Assembly (NCBI GenBank): GCA_000314955.1
Contig: BAEM01000033.1
Location: forward strand, 1-64,000
DNA from: Paraglaciecola chathamensis S18K6
GTDB taxonomy: Bacteria; Pseudomonadota; Gammaproteobacteria; Enterobacterales; Alteromonadaceae
Direction of reading: 5' to 3'
DNA: 64,000 bases
A program made the translations under genes and the position numbers. The notes beneath the pieces are model-generated. The model was not told the origin of the DNA, searched no databases, and was given only the letters and a program-made list of their open reading frames with translations. Positions 27,940-37,913 of this stretch are shown one piece after another. Each line of letters begins with the position of its first letter. The stretch's first letter is position 1.

Positions 27940-29517
27940 TTACTCTGATGCCTGCTCGTTTAAAAAAGGAGTGATGCGCGCTTTTGTGACTTGCTCAAAT
28001 CCGTAAGCGGCCTCTATCAATAGACCCTCGCTTTTCGCTTTACCGAAGAAGCTTATATTAACAGGCATGCCTCTAACTGCCCCCATGGGAACGGTAATGT
28101 GTGGGTAACCTGCCACTGCTGCGGCACCGCTGGCCGAACCAAGAAAGTGGTCACCATCAATGTGGTCTATCTTCCAAGCGGGGGCAGTAGTCGGGGCAAT
28201 AAGTAAATCGACTTTGTATTTTACCAAAGTGGCATCAATCCCTTCTTTGCCTGCTTTACGTTTTGCATTGCTTAATGCATCAAGATAACTTTGTTCATCG
28301 AGTTTGGGGGCATGCAGGGCGCTTTGGAATATTTCTTGTCCGAAGATCGGCATAGTGCGCTCTTTAGTCGCTTGGTTGCGCTTTATTGCTTCTTGCAAGT
28401 TTTTCACTGGGGCATTGCTGGTGGCTAAATAGTGATTTAAGCCTGCTTTAAACTCTGCGAGTAAAATACTGTACTCGTCTTCATTCCATTCACCTTTATT
28501 TACAATATTGGCATTGTCTACAATAATTGCACCAGCTTCTTTAAGCACATTTAACTGGGCTTCAAATACGTCGTCAAGTTGTGGATGGTAGCCCATCATA
28601 TTGCGCACTACGCCAATACGTTTGCCTTTGAGCCCATCAATTTTCAAGTGTTCAGACAAAGACAAAGGAGCAATGCTCGCTGCGTCGTTGGGATCTAGGC
28701 CCATCATGGCTTCTAACATTATCACGGCGTCGGCTACTGAGCGTGTCATTGGCCCTGCTGTGTCTTGTGAATGAGCGATCGGGATGATCCCGCTGCGACT
28801 AACAAGGCCTAACGTGGGTTTAATGCCTACAATGCCGTTTACGGCAGCAGGGCAAGTGATAGAACCATCTGTTTCTGTACCTACGGCTAACAAGGTCAAA
28901 TCAGCAGCGACGGCGACACCTGAGCCTGAACTCGAGCCACAGGGAGAGCGAGTGGGATCATGAGGATTGAGAGTCTGGCCATGAAGGCTGCTCCAGCCGC
29001 TGGAAGACATAGTTGAGCGAAAGTTTGCCCATTCAGATAAGTTGGTTTTACCTAAAATGATGGCGTCTTGTGCTTTTAATTTTTCGACTAAATAGGCGTC
29101 TTTACTAGGTATATGTTCGCGCATAAGCCAAGAGCCTGCAGTGTTAGGCATACCAGTGGTATCTATATTGTCTTTAAGTAATACCATCGCGCCAAATAAA
29201 GTACCAAGAGGTACTTTATTTTTGAGCTTTTTGTCTAGCGCAGCGACCTGTTGATCAAGTTGCTGGTTAAAGGTGACCACCGCATTGAGCTTAGGGCCAT
29301 TATCATCAAGTTGTTCGATTCGTTGTAAGTAGTAGTCACGTAATTGAGCGACACTTAATGTACCTTGGCGCAACAATGTTTGGGTTTGGATAAGAGTGAG
29401 TTCATGCATTTGCGTGACATGGCCCGCATTGGCAAAAACGTAGGCAGAGTTTGCACTAAATACAGTAATGGCGACGCCAGCGACTAGCCTTTTCATTATG
29501 GTTTTATATAGGCGCAT
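27940..29517 (-). CDS. Amidase signature family enzyme, exported
   Basis: A 525-residue hydrolase of the amidase signature family with the Ser-cisSer-Lys triad: Lys in VLLKDNID and the serines in SPCGSSSGSG, followed by GTETDGSITCPAAVNGIVGIKPT. An N-terminal hydrophobic signal sequence ending near YVFANA suggests a periplasmic location, unlike GatA, which is cytoplasmic. The substrate is unknown; peptide amides or other amides are possible. The first ATG (29517) has AAGGA at 9 bases; a second at 29496 would also leave a good signal peptide. Divergent from lysC. Confidence 0.9.
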   Translation of the reverse strand: MRLYKTIMKRLVAGVAITVFSANSAYVFANAGHVTQMHELTLIQTQTLLRQGTLSVAQLRDYYLQRIEQLDDNGPKLNAVVTFNQQLDQQVAALDKKLKNKVPLGTLFGAMVLLKDNIDTTGMPNTAGSWLMREHIPSKDAYLVEKLKAQDAIILGKTNLSEWANFRSTMSSSGWSSLHGQTLNPHDPTRSPCGSSSGSGVAVAADLTLLAVGTETDGSITCPAAVNGIVGIKPTLGLVSRSGIIPIAHSQDTAGPMTRSVADAVIMLEAMMGLDPNDAASIAPLSLSEHLKIDGLKGKRIGVVRNMMGYHPQLDDVFEAQLNVLKEAGAIIVDNANIVNKGEWNEDEYSILLAEFKAGLNHYLATSNAPVKNLQEAIKRNQATKERTMPIFGQEIFQSALHAPKLDEQSYLDALSNAKRKAGKEGIDATLVKYKVDLLIAPTTAPAWKIDHIDGDHFLGSASGAAAVAGYPHITVPMGAVRGMPVNISFFGKAKSEGLLIEAAYGFEQVTKARITPFLNEQASE

Positions 29518-29754
29518 ATATCGGTTTCCTTAGGGAGTTGTTTTTCGCCATTAATTTAAATCGTTATGGCATATTATTATTATTCACTTGGTATTTTGTG
29601 AAAGCTTTTATACTTTGTTAATAACAGATTAGGACCACTATCGCATAGGCTATTTAAAAAAAGTGTACAGAAACAGGCAAAATGTACTTTATCTGCGCTA
29701 AAAAACTGGTAATTTATGGCATCTTTTTTGTACATATTTTAATTAGGAAAAACA

Positions 29755-31113
29755 TTGAGTGACTCTTCGATAAATGTAGCTAAATTTGGTGGTACCAGTG
29801 TTGCAACTTACGCAACCATGCTTAATTGCGCCAAAGTTGTCATGGGCAACCCCAATACCAAGGTAGTTGTGGTGAGCGCGTCTGCTGGGGTAACGAATAT
29901 TTTGGTTGAGCTTGCACATAAAGCGCTTACCAAAGATGAAATTTCCGCTTATGTAGAGCAAATCCAAGCTATTGAATTCGCAATATTAAATGACTTAGGT
30001 GCGCCAAAATTGGTCGCCGATAAGTTGTTAGAACTTCTTGAGTCATTGAAGCAATTGGCGTTTCATGAAGAAATTCTTCATCGCCCAGATCTTAAAGACA
30101 GTTTGCTGTCGCACGGTGAGCGAATGGCTTCGTTATTATTCAGCGAAGTTTTGACCCAACAAGGTTTACCTGCTGATAACTTTGATGTTCGTAAGGTTTT
30201 ACTCACCGACAGTGAATTCGGCCAAGCCGCACCGCAACTTGAGGGGATCAAACAGCGCGCGACGCAATTGATGGCACCTGAAATTGCCAAAACCGTGCTG
30301 GTTACTCAAGGCTTTATCGGTTCTGATGAGGCTGGGAATACCACCACGCTTGGCAGAGGCGGTTCTGACTTTACCGCTGCGTTATTAGCCGAGGCACTAG
30401 GCGCACAAAGCTGTGAAATATGGACAGATGTGATTGGCGTGTATACCACAGATCCACGCATCACAGATGCTGCACGCCCGTTACCTGAACTTAGCTTTGA
30501 AGAAGCAGCTGAAATGGCCACATTTGGCGCTAAGGTTTTACACCCTGCGACCATGGAGCCAGCGCTTCGTCAAAATATCAAAGTGTTTGTGGGTTCAAGT
30601 AAAGAGCCGGAAAAAGGTGGTACTTGGATTGTACGTGATTGTGAGTATGAGCCGTCGTATAGAGCTATCACGCGCCGTAAAGATCAAGTAATGGTGACAG
30701 TTAAAACACCCAAGATGATGTACGCACAGGGCTTCTTGCAGAACGTGTTTACCATTATCGCTAAGCATAACCTGAGTGTTGATTTGGTTACCACATCTGA
30801 AATTTGTGTGTCATTCACTTTGGACAACCCACCGAATTCAGTATTGCAGCGTTTAAACCGTGAGACTATTGAAGAGCTTAGCCAGATTTGTGAGGTTGAG
30901 TTAGAAGAGCATTTTGATCTTGTAACTGTAGTTGGGAACAATATGCACAGTGCCGCTGGCGTCTCTAGCCGTATATTTGCCGCTGTTTCTGATTTTAACT
31001 TACGAATGATTTGTTTTGGCGCGAACGTACATAATATGTCTATGTTAGTGAGCGAGAAAGACAGTTCAAATGTGGTGAAAGCCCTGCATAAGAGTTTGTT
31101 TGAAGCTGAATAA
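29755..31113 (+). CDS. lysC: Aspartokinase, monofunctional LysC type
   Basis: Phosphorylates aspartate, the first step to lysine, threonine and methionine. The 452-residue length fits the E. coli LysC (lysine-sensitive) subfamily. It has the N-terminal KFGGTSV kinase motif, TLGRGGSD near residue 200 and two C-terminal ACT domains (about residues 310-450). It starts at TTG, with AGGA six bases upstream. I looked for a lysine riboswitch in the 237-bp leader and did not see its conserved core. Monocistronic with a strong bidirectional terminator. Confidence 0.95.
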   Translation: MSDSSINVAKFGGTSVATYATMLNCAKVVMGNPNTKVVVVSASAGVTNILVELAHKALTKDEISAYVEQIQAIEFAILNDLGAPKLVADKLLELLESLKQLAFHEEILHRPDLKDSLLSHGERMASLLFSEVLTQQGLPADNFDVRKVLLTDSEFGQAAPQLEGIKQRATQLMAPEIAKTVLVTQGFIGSDEAGNTTTLGRGGSDFTAALLAEALGAQSCEIWTDVIGVYTTDPRITDAARPLPELSFEEAAEMATFGAKVLHPATMEPALRQNIKVFVGSSKEPEKGGTWIVRDCEYEPSYRAITRRKDQVMVTVKTPKMMYAQGFLQNVFTIIAKHNLSVDLVTTSEICVSFTLDNPPNSVLQRLNRETIEELSQICEVELEEHFDLVTVVGNNMHSAAGVSSRIFAAVSDFNLRMICFGANVHNMSMLVSEKDSSNVVKALHKSLFEAE

Positions 31114-31131
31114 TTAACGCGTTTTAGCCAT

Positions 31132-31168
31132 AAAAAAACCGCTAACGTCAAAACGTAGCGGTTTTTTT
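31132..31168. terminator. Bidirectional terminator between lysC and the chemotaxis receptor
   Basis: The stem CCGCT-A-ACG with CGTAGCGG (one bulged A) is flanked by seven A on the left and seven T on the right. It can end transcription of both convergent genes. Confidence 0.93.
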
Positions 31169-31198
31169 GTGCCCAAATGAATGTGCAATATAGGCTAA

Positions 31199-33223
31199 CT
31201 AAACCTTAAATTGCTGTACAGAGCTTTGTAGCTCTTCAGCAAGCTTGGCCACCTCGTGGCTCGATTCAGACGTTTGATGTGCCCCTACAGAGGTTTCTTC
31301 GGCGATATTTACTATGTTTTCTAGCTTCTGACTGATTTCCTGCGATACCACGTTTTGCTCTTTCGCTGCCTGAGCAATCTGTGAGCTAACGTCATAGGCT
31401 TTGTGTACCGCGTCAGAAATGAGTTGTAACGCACGGGTAGAGCCTTCGGTTTTCTCTACGCAGACAGTGGTTTGTTCTTTACCTTGATTCATTACCGCTA
31501 CGGCTTTTTCAGCACCGGCTTGAAGCACTTCAATCATTGAATTGATTTCTTGTGTTGATTGCTGCGTTCGACTGGCAAGCGTTCTAACTTCATCTGCTAC
31601 CACAGCAAAGCCGCGGCCATGCTCACCTGCGCGGGCAGCTTCGATAGCTGCGTTGAGTGCTAATAAGTTTGTTTGGTCAGCAACGCCGCGAATAACGTCT
31701 AAAATGCCGCCTATGCTGGCACTGTCTTGATGAAGTTTATTAATGACCTCAGCTGCCTCTTCAACATCACGGGCAAGCACTTCAATAGTACGAATATTCT
31801 CTTCAGAAATGGCTTTAACTTTCTCTGCTTCTTCATCAGCGTGTTGAATTTGGCGTAACGTATCTTCTGCACTTTGGCTAACCACCATTGACGTGCTGTG
31901 CATCTGAGTGGTTGCCGTCGCCACTTGAGCGATTTGAGATTTTTGCTCTTGAATCGATGTGGTCGTTTGCATCGTTACCGCTGATGTTTCTTCTGATGCG
32001 GCGGCAAGCTGTGCTGAGCGAGAGCCTATTCCAGAAATAAGCAGCTTTAGGCTATCAATGAGGTTATTACAGTTGGTGGCTAATGTGCCAAACTCATCGT
32101 CTGAAGAATCGTCTAAACGACGGGTTAAATCGCCAGAGGAAACCACCTTCAGCATCTCATTTACTTTGTGTAAAGGCTTGATGATGGCGCGCACGCCAAA
32201 GAAAGCGATGACACTGGCAATCAGCACTGAAATAATCACAATAAAGATAGTTTTTAAGTTACCTGAACTGATAGAGCTCTTAACTGATTCTTTGGCCACC
32301 GTTGCCTTGTTGTCTGCCAATTTCGACAAGATATTAAGTTTGGTAATCGCGAGTTCAATATTCGCATCTGACGCTCTGTAGGCCGCGGTCGCATCGTTTT
32401 GTTTGTTGATCTTTTTAACTTGGTTTTGTAACAAGCCGGTTGGTGAGCTGACTAAATCTAAGACTGAACCGGTCATCTGATATATCTCAGATAAACTGCC
32501 GCTTGGATCTCTTCCCCCCGCAGCATTTTGAATATCACTCAAGGATTCACGGATTTGATTGAGCACCAATTTAACTTCATTACCCAAGGTGTCGGCTCTA
32601 ACCAGATTTTGGGTTTTTATATATTCGGCACTGACAGTGATAAGTGACATTAAATTTGTTTCGAGGCGATTCGCTAATTCTGATGCTTTAGTGAGTTGGG
32701 CGTTATTTTGTACTTCATCTAAATCTGAGAAGTCTAGGATTAACGACGATGTATCGTCTGCATTGTCTTCAATATCCCCTAACTGATCTTGCAATGTATT
32801 GCGTAATTCTAAGTCGTCTTGGCGGCTATTAAACAGTGTCAGGACGTTAACTTTGTAGTCTTCATAAATAGTATCAACCTCAGCGAGTGAGGCTTTCAAG
32901 TCTGGCTCTTGGCTAACCACACGTTTGAGGGTATTAAACTCGCTTTCGAAAATACTTTGGCTACTGTTGAAGGCTTCATTCTTTTCATCTAGCCCGCTGA
33001 GCCCATCGCCATAGTACGCTTCGGCGGTTAAGCGCCCCATATTTAGAAATGATACCTTCAGTTGGCTACTTCCGCTTACGGTGGGGAAAGCTAGGTTACT
33101 CACCTCCTCCGTGGCGTCGTCAATATCATTTAAAGTGGCGAGTGAAAAGATGCCCATGACGATAAGCAGCGAAGTAATAATGGCGAAACCGCCTACAACG
33201 CGCATAGCTACTGTCATTTTCAT
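31199..33223 (-). CDS. Methyl-accepting chemotaxis protein
   Basis: Inner-membrane chemoreceptor that controls CheA. About 674 residues: a short cytoplasmic start, TM1 ([20 protein letters not shown]) and a long helical periplasmic sensor of about 290 residues. TM2 (near residues 320-345, [19 protein letters not shown]), a HAMP domain and the signalling domain with the hairpin tip [15 protein letters not shown] follow. The ligand is unknown. The start is placed at the ATG at 33223, with GGAG at 7 bases; the frame extends 21 codons upstream without one. It lacks the C-terminal NWETF-like pentapeptide. Confidence 0.93.
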   Translation of the reverse strand: MKMTVAMRVVGGFAIITSLLIVMGIFSLATLNDIDDATEEVSNLAFPTVSGSSQLKVSFLNMGRLTAEAYYGDGLSGLDEKNEAFNSSQSIFESEFNTLKRVVSQEPDLKASLAEVDTIYEDYKVNVLTLFNSRQDDLELRNTLQDQLGDIEDNADDTSSLILDFSDLDEVQNNAQLTKASELANRLETNLMSLITVSAEYIKTQNLVRADTLGNEVKLVLNQIRESLSDIQNAAGGRDPSGSLSEIYQMTGSVLDLVSSPTGLLQNQVKKINKQNDATAAYRASDANIELAITKLNILSKLADNKATVAKESVKSSISSGNLKTIFIVIISVLIASVIAFFGVRAIIKPLHKVNEMLKVVSSGDLTRRLDDSSDDEFGTLATNCNNLIDSLKLLISGIGSRSAQLAAASEETSAVTMQTTTSIQEQKSQIAQVATATTQMHSTSMVVSQSAEDTLRQIQHADEEAEKVKAISEENIRTIEVLARDVEEAAEVINKLHQDSASIGGILDVIRGVADQTNLLALNAAIEAARAGEHGRGFAVVADEVRTLASRTQQSTQEINSMIEVLQAGAEKAVAVMNQGKEQTTVCVEKTEGSTRALQLISDAVHKAYDVSSQIAQAAKEQNVVSQEISQKLENIVNIAEETSVGAHQTSESSHEVAKLAEELQSSVQQFKV

Positions 33224-33542
33224 GTGTGATCTCCAAGAAACGAATTTATTATATGTGTTCGAGCGATTATTATGCTGTCGATTCAAGCTAAACTGAGCCA
33301 GCGAGTGTTACACAGAGCTCATCGTCTTCCATCAGGTTAGGCGTATGCCATTTGGCCTTTAATTATAAAAAACGATACCAGTCTTTTTATCTTTTCTATA
33401 TCAGCTATTTAATCTCTTCTATGTAGTATCGACATACATTCGAGTTACATTAACTAACTTTCTGACTTTACTCTAATTATTTTGTAAATAAGGAAGCCTT
33501 ACCCAAGGGCTAATATTCGCCACTGGCTTGAGGGGAAATGGC

Positions 33543-34346
33543 TTAACTCGTCGATATTTGTTGCTGCGTGTCACTTCGCAGCAAGGTCATGTGCCCACCC
33601 CATACATAACCTGTATCCAGAGCTATAAATTTCTCGTTATTTGTGTCGCCGTCTAACGCAGCCCAATGACCAAAAACAACCTTTTGTTGCGCTTCAAGCT
33701 GTGGGTTTTCAATTGTGAACCAGGGGGTAAGGGATTTTGGCGCATCACTTGGGTGGGTTTTGCAGTTGAGGTCTAGCCGATTGTCTTTTTCCAAGAATCG
33801 CATTCTGGTAAATGCATTGATGATGAAGCGTTGCCGTGCTTCACCCGTCAGATCATCACGCCAGCGGTTTGGTTTATCACCGTACATGTTTTTTACTAAC
33901 TGCTGCCATTGTGTGCTTTGTAGAGCGCCACTTATTTCAGCACTTAACTCGAGCGCTTTGTCAAAAGACCAGGTGGGATAAAGGCCGGCGTGAGCCACAA
34001 GCGTCGTGTCGTTGATATTCATCGCCAGCGGTTTTGTGCGCAGCCAATGGCAATATTTGGCAAAATCCGCCGAGGCAATAACAGCGTCTAGTTTATCGCC
34101 TTTTTTCGCGCGTTTTACACCGCAATATATGGCTAACAGATTAAGGTCGTGGTTTCCCAGAACGGTTTGAAAACTATCACCTAATCCATAAAGATATTTA
34201 AGCGTGTTTAGGGCTTCAGTGCCGCGCCCTATAAGATCACCCACCGCATAAAGTGTGTCAGAGCCTGGGGTAAACCCAACTTTGTTCAACAGATCTTTAA
34301 GGCCGCTTAAGCAGCCCTGTATATCACCAACGATATAATCAGCCAT
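33543..34346 (-). CDS. apaH: Diadenosine tetraphosphatase ApaH (symmetrical)
   Basis: Splits Ap4A into two ADP; it also removes Np4 caps from RNA in E. coli. A 267-residue calcineurin-like phosphatase with intact metal motifs GDIQGC, GDLIGRG, GNHD, a later His in LVAHAG, and GHWAALDG near the end. It is the last gene of the lptD-surA-pdxA-rsmA-apaG-apaH operon, 14 bp after apaG, the standard gammaproteobacterial order. Confidence 0.96.
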   Translation of the reverse strand: MADYIVGDIQGCLSGLKDLLNKVGFTPGSDTLYAVGDLIGRGTEALNTLKYLYGLGDSFQTVLGNHDLNLLAIYCGVKRAKKGDKLDAVIASADFAKYCHWLRTKPLAMNINDTTLVAHAGLYPTWSFDKALELSAEISGALQSTQWQQLVKNMYGDKPNRWRDDLTGEARQRFIINAFTRMRFLEKDNRLDLNCKTHPSDAPKSLTPWFTIENPQLEAQQKVVFGHWAALDGDTNNEKFIALDTGYVWGGHMTLLRSDTQQQISTS

Positions 34347-34360
34347 AAGTAAATTCGGGT

Positions 34361-34762
34361 TTAATTGATTTGATGAGGCACAGCTAGGCGAAAAATATCA
34401 ATGGGTACACGAAACAGCGCGCCATCTTTATCCTGCATTTCATAGAAACCTTGCATAGAGCCAACTGGGGTATCCAGCACTGCGCCACTGGTATACTGAA
34501 AACTGTTACCACTGTCTATTTGAGGTTGTTGGCCGATTACACCCGCGCCTTCAACTTCAGATTGCTTACCATTTCCGTCAATGATCAGCCAATAACGGTT
34601 AATCAGTTGCACGCTTTCGTGGCTATTGTTGGCTATGGTAATTTCGTATGCGAAGGCATATTTGTCTGCTTCGTTAGCAGCATGTTCCGGCAAATGCTGG
34701 GTATTGACACTCACATTGATTTTGTCACTTAGCTCGTGACCAGAAACGAAAGGGGTAGTCAT
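34361..34762 (-). CDS. apaG: ApaG/CorD domain protein
   Basis: A 133-residue protein of the ApaG family (fibronectin-like beta sandwich), function unresolved although the corD phenotype in Salmonella concerns cobalt/magnesium efflux. Typical segments are FAYEITIANNS, YWLIIDGNG and GVIGQQP followed by FQYTSGAVLDTPVGSMQGFYEM. Its ATG directly abuts the rsmA stop codon, and apaH follows 14 bp later, so translation is probably coupled. Confidence 0.96.
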   Translation of the reverse strand: MTTPFVSGHELSDKINVSVNTQHLPEHAANEADKYAFAYEITIANNSHESVQLINRYWLIIDGNGKQSEVEGAGVIGQQPQIDSGNSFQYTSGAVLDTPVGSMQGFYEMQDKDGALFRVPIDIFRLAVPHQIN

Positions 34763-35569
34763 CTAATTCTCCTGAATACTAAACGCAAGATCAGCTATTT
34801 GCCCAAATTGAGCCAATGACAAGTTCTCAGCACGCAACTCAGGGTTAATATCCAGTGAAAGTAGTTGTGCTTCACTTACGCTTTCTTTCAAGCTATTTCG
34901 TATGGTTTTGCGACGTTGATTAAATGCTTGGGCGCAGACTCGATTAAGTACCTCTTCGCTTTTAACCGCCACAGGCCTTACTTTATGCGGAATAAGGCGC
35001 ACGACAGCTGAATCCACTTTAGGCGGTGGGTTAAACGCGCCTGGAGGTACGTGGATAACCGGCATAATATGGCAGTGATATTGCGCCATTACCGATAAAC
35101 GCCCGTAATTTTTATTACCCGGAGAGGCGGCAAGTCTGTTCACTACTTCTTTTTGCAGCATAAAATGCATGTCTTGTACTTTATGAGCAAAGGAAAACAA
35201 GTGGAACATCAAAGGAGTTGAAATATTGTACGGCAAATTCCCGAAGACCCTAAGGGGATTTTCTTCACTGAACAGCTCAGAAAAATCAAATTTCAGGGCG
35301 TCTTTTTCAACAATGTTTAGCTTGCTGGCAATAAAGGGATGTGTGCGCAAACGTTGGGCAAGGTCTCGGTCTAACTCGACTACCGTTAATTCATCGATGA
35401 GTTCGCAAACAGGCTCTGTGATTGCACCTAAACCAGGACCAATTTCCACTACATTTTGCCCATTCTGTGGGTTAATGGCAGAAACGATTTGATCGATGAT
35501 GTAGGGGTCATGAAGAAAGTTCTGACCGAAACGTTTTCTGGCTGTATGGCCTAAGTGTTGTTTACTCAT
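34763..35569 (-). CDS. rsmA: 16S rRNA dimethyladenosine transferase RsmA (KsgA)
   Basis: Dimethylates A1518 and A1519 in helix 45 of 16S rRNA with SAM, a checkpoint of small-subunit assembly. It is 268 residues. N-terminal [11 protein letters not shown]-binding [12 protein letters not shown] and the catalytic motif NLPYNIS are all intact, and the C-terminal domain carries [12 protein letters not shown]. Its start overlaps the pdxA stop by four bases (ATGA). Confidence 0.97.
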   Translation of the reverse strand: MSKQHLGHTARKRFGQNFLHDPYIIDQIVSAINPQNGQNVVEIGPGLGAITEPVCELIDELTVVELDRDLAQRLRTHPFIASKLNIVEKDALKFDFSELFSEENPLRVFGNLPYNISTPLMFHLFSFAHKVQDMHFMLQKEVVNRLAASPGNKNYGRLSVMAQYHCHIMPVIHVPPGAFNPPPKVDSAVVRLIPHKVRPVAVKSEEVLNRVCAQAFNQRRKTIRNSLKESVSEAQLLSLDINPELRAENLSLAQFGQIADLAFSIQEN

Positions 35570-36546
35570 TGTTTACTTTTTGCCAATGAAATGGCTTCCT
35601 TAATAGCGATGCTGAAACTACCAACATCGGCTTGGCCCTTAGCGGCTAAATCGAGTGCGGTTCCATGATCCACTGAAGTACGAATAAAGGGTAATCCCAA
35701 AGTGATATTGACTGCCTGTCCAAAGCCTTTGTATTTTAACACAGGAAGACCTTGGTCGTGATACATGGCAAGTACCGTATCAGCTTGTTGTAAGTACTTC
35801 GGGTTAAAAATGGTATCTGCTGGTAGCGGCCCCGTGAGGCGAATGCCGTCTTGACGCAACACTTCCAGAGCTGGAATGATAGTATCGATTTCCTCGCGGC
35901 CTATGTGTCCATCTTCGCCGGCGTGGGGGTTTAACCCACAGACAAAAATATGCGGTTGGTTAATACCAAATTTGGTTTTAAGGTCGTGATCTATTATACG
36001 GATCACCCGATCCAATTTAGGCCCAGTAATCGCAGCTGATACCGCAGTTACCGGAATATGCGTGGTAGCAAGCGTCACACGTAAACCTTCGGTAGCAAGC
36101 ATCATAACCACTTCTGGCGTATTTGACTGCTCGGCAAAGTATTCAGTATGCCCACTAAAGGCAATACCTGCTTCGTTGATAATGCCTTTGTGTACCGGGC
36201 CTGTCACCAATGCTTGAAACTCATTACTGAGGTTCATTTGGCATGCCTGATACAAAGTATTGAGCACGTATTGGCTGTTAGCCTTATCTAATTGCCCTGG
36301 GGTGACATCGGCGTACAGCGGGATATCAACAATATATAATGCGCCTGCAGGTTGAACGTCAGTGCAGTTTGTATCGTAAGGCAATAAGACTAGAGGCAGG
36401 CCTAGTGCATTTGCACGGTCACGCATCAGTTTTGCACTGGCAAAAACCACTAGCATTGCCTGCCACGATTGCTGAGCAAGGGTGATAATTAAGTCGGGGC
36501 CAACCCCTGCAGGTTCGCCCGGTGTAATAGCTAGCTTAGTGGTCAT
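35566..36546 (-). CDS. pdxA: 4-hydroxythreonine-4-phosphate dehydrogenase
   Basis: Metal- and NAD-dependent step in the DXP-dependent route to pyridoxal 5'-phosphate. A 326-residue protein beginning [13 protein letters not shown], with [36 protein letters not shown] and [11 protein letters not shown], the conserved substrate and metal-binding segments. It lies three bases after the surA stop and overlaps rsmA, in the canonical operon. Confidence 0.97.
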   Translation of the reverse strand: MTTKLAITPGEPAGVGPDLIITLAQQSWQAMLVVFASAKLMRDRANALGLPLVLLPYDTNCTDVQPAGALYIVDIPLYADVTPGQLDKANSQYVLNTLYQACQMNLSNEFQALVTGPVHKGIINEAGIAFSGHTEYFAEQSNTPEVVMMLATEGLRVTLATTHIPVTAVSAAITGPKLDRVIRIIDHDLKTKFGINQPHIFVCGLNPHAGEDGHIGREEIDTIIPALEVLRQDGIRLTGPLPADTIFNPKYLQQADTVLAMYHDQGLPVLKYKGFGQAVNITLGLPFIRTSVDHGTALDLAAKGQADVGSFSIAIKEAISLAKSKQ

Positions 36547-36549
36547 TGA

Positions 36550-37845
36550 TTAGCTGTTGTCTTTTTTATCAAGTAATTCAACGTACGCGCTGTCACGCAT
36601 TTCTTTCAACCAAGCCTCGGTTTCTTCAGCAAACTTACGTTGGAACAACAACTGATAAGCTTTATCTTCTTTACGTTTTTCAGTGGCGTCTTGCACACGT
36701 TTGTCCATCAGTTGCATTAAATGCCAACCGTGGGTAGAGCGTACAGGTTGACTGATTTCGCCGACCTCTAGTTTCTGCAATGTGTCTCTAAAAGCGGGAA
36801 CATATACGTTAGGGTCTGCCCACCCTAAATCACCGCCGCGTAGCGCCGAGCCAGGGTCGGCAGAATGTTCTTTGGCCAACTCAGCAAAGTCAGCTTCACC
36901 CGCCAGTAGCTGTTTTCTGAATTCAATCAGCATTTTTTCTGCTTTCTCGTCGCTCAGGATCACCGACGGTTTAATCAAAATATGGCGTGATTTGAGCTCG
37001 GCGACTTCAACTTTTTCAATACCGCGGATATCTATAATTTTTAATACGTGAAAACCCGCGCCACTGCGAATAGGGCCGATAAGATCATCTTTGCTTGTGC
37101 CTTGCACTGCTTCGGCAAACAGAGTTGGCATAGAGTTAATATTCATCCAGCCTAAATCACCCCCTTCAAGGGCCTTAGAGCCAGAAGAAGACGCTGTCGC
37201 TATCTTGGCGAATTCAGAGCCGTTATTTAGTAATTCGAGCACTTTTTCAGCTGTGTCTTTGGCTTTGCTCACATCGGCGTCAGTTGGCTCTGGCGGGAAG
37301 CCAATCAAGATATGCCCTAAGTGATATTCAGCTTGTTGGCCGCCTTGCTCGTCAATTAACTTAACGAGGTTACTAATTTCTTGCGGTGTGATGTAAATAC
37401 GACGACGCACATTCGCACGGCGAACCTCACCAGAGATCAACTCTTTACGTACTTGCTCACGATAGACCTCAAAACTGACGCCTTCAGAAGCAAGACTTTG
37501 GCGTAGCTGTTCAACAGTGGTGCCGTCTTCTCTTGCAATATTGTCAATGGTTTGATCTAACTGAGGATCGCTAATTTGAATCCCCATGCGATCAGCCATT
37601 TGGCTTTGCAAGCTATCAACGATCAAACGTTCTATCGCTTGGGTACGTAGTACGCGATCTGATGGTAAGGTTTGATTATTGGTTATCGCGTTACGCTTTA
37701 CAGTACTAACTAGCTCTTTAATTTGGCTTTCTAGTACCACGCCCTGATCGACGATGACTGCCACATTGTCCAAGCGGGTTTGCTTGGCGAATGTGCTAAA
37801 CGAAATAAATGCCAAAAGGGCAAAAGTGACTACAGTTAATTTCAT
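36550..37845 (-). CDS. surA: Periplasmic chaperone and peptidyl-prolyl isomerase SurA
   Basis: Escorts outer-membrane beta-barrel proteins, including LptD encoded just upstream, through the periplasm. 431 residues: signal peptide (to about residue 20, STFAKQ), SurA N-terminal helical domain, two parvulin PPIase domains (about residues 170-270 and 280-380, each with a GGDLGW segment), and a short C-terminal helix. The lptD-surA spacing is about 68 bp and contains a perfect 12-bp palindrome. Confidence 0.97.
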   Translation of the reverse strand: MKLTVVTFALLAFISFSTFAKQTRLDNVAVIVDQGVVLESQIKELVSTVKRNAITNNQTLPSDRVLRTQAIERLIVDSLQSQMADRMGIQISDPQLDQTIDNIAREDGTTVEQLRQSLASEGVSFEVYREQVRKELISGEVRRANVRRRIYITPQEISNLVKLIDEQGGQQAEYHLGHILIGFPPEPTDADVSKAKDTAEKVLELLNNGSEFAKIATASSSGSKALEGGDLGWMNINSMPTLFAEAVQGTSKDDLIGPIRSGAGFHVLKIIDIRGIEKVEVAELKSRHILIKPSVILSDEKAEKMLIEFRKQLLAGEADFAELAKEHSADPGSALRGGDLGWADPNVYVPAFRDTLQKLEVGEISQPVRSTHGWHLMQLMDKRVQDATEKRKEDKAYQLLFQRKFAEETEAWLKEMRDSAYVELLDKKDNS

Positions 37846-37873
37846 ATTTATGGTTACTTATTAATTAAAATTT

Positions 37874-37885
37874 ACACCTAGGTGT
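37874..37885. promoter_or_regulatory. Perfect 12-bp palindrome between lptD and surA
   Basis: ACACCTAGGTGT is self-complementary and lies 29 bases upstream of the surA start. It could be a protein-binding site for an internal surA promoter. No T-run follows, so it is not a terminator. Function is unproven. Confidence 0.35.
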
Positions 37886-37913
37886 CTGGGTTATATTTTT
37901 ATTGTACATGGGG

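Noticed and set aside
29518-29754. Possible lysine riboswitch in the lysC leader
   Set aside because: The conserved core bases of the lysine element were not found, and no terminator-like hairpin precedes the start.
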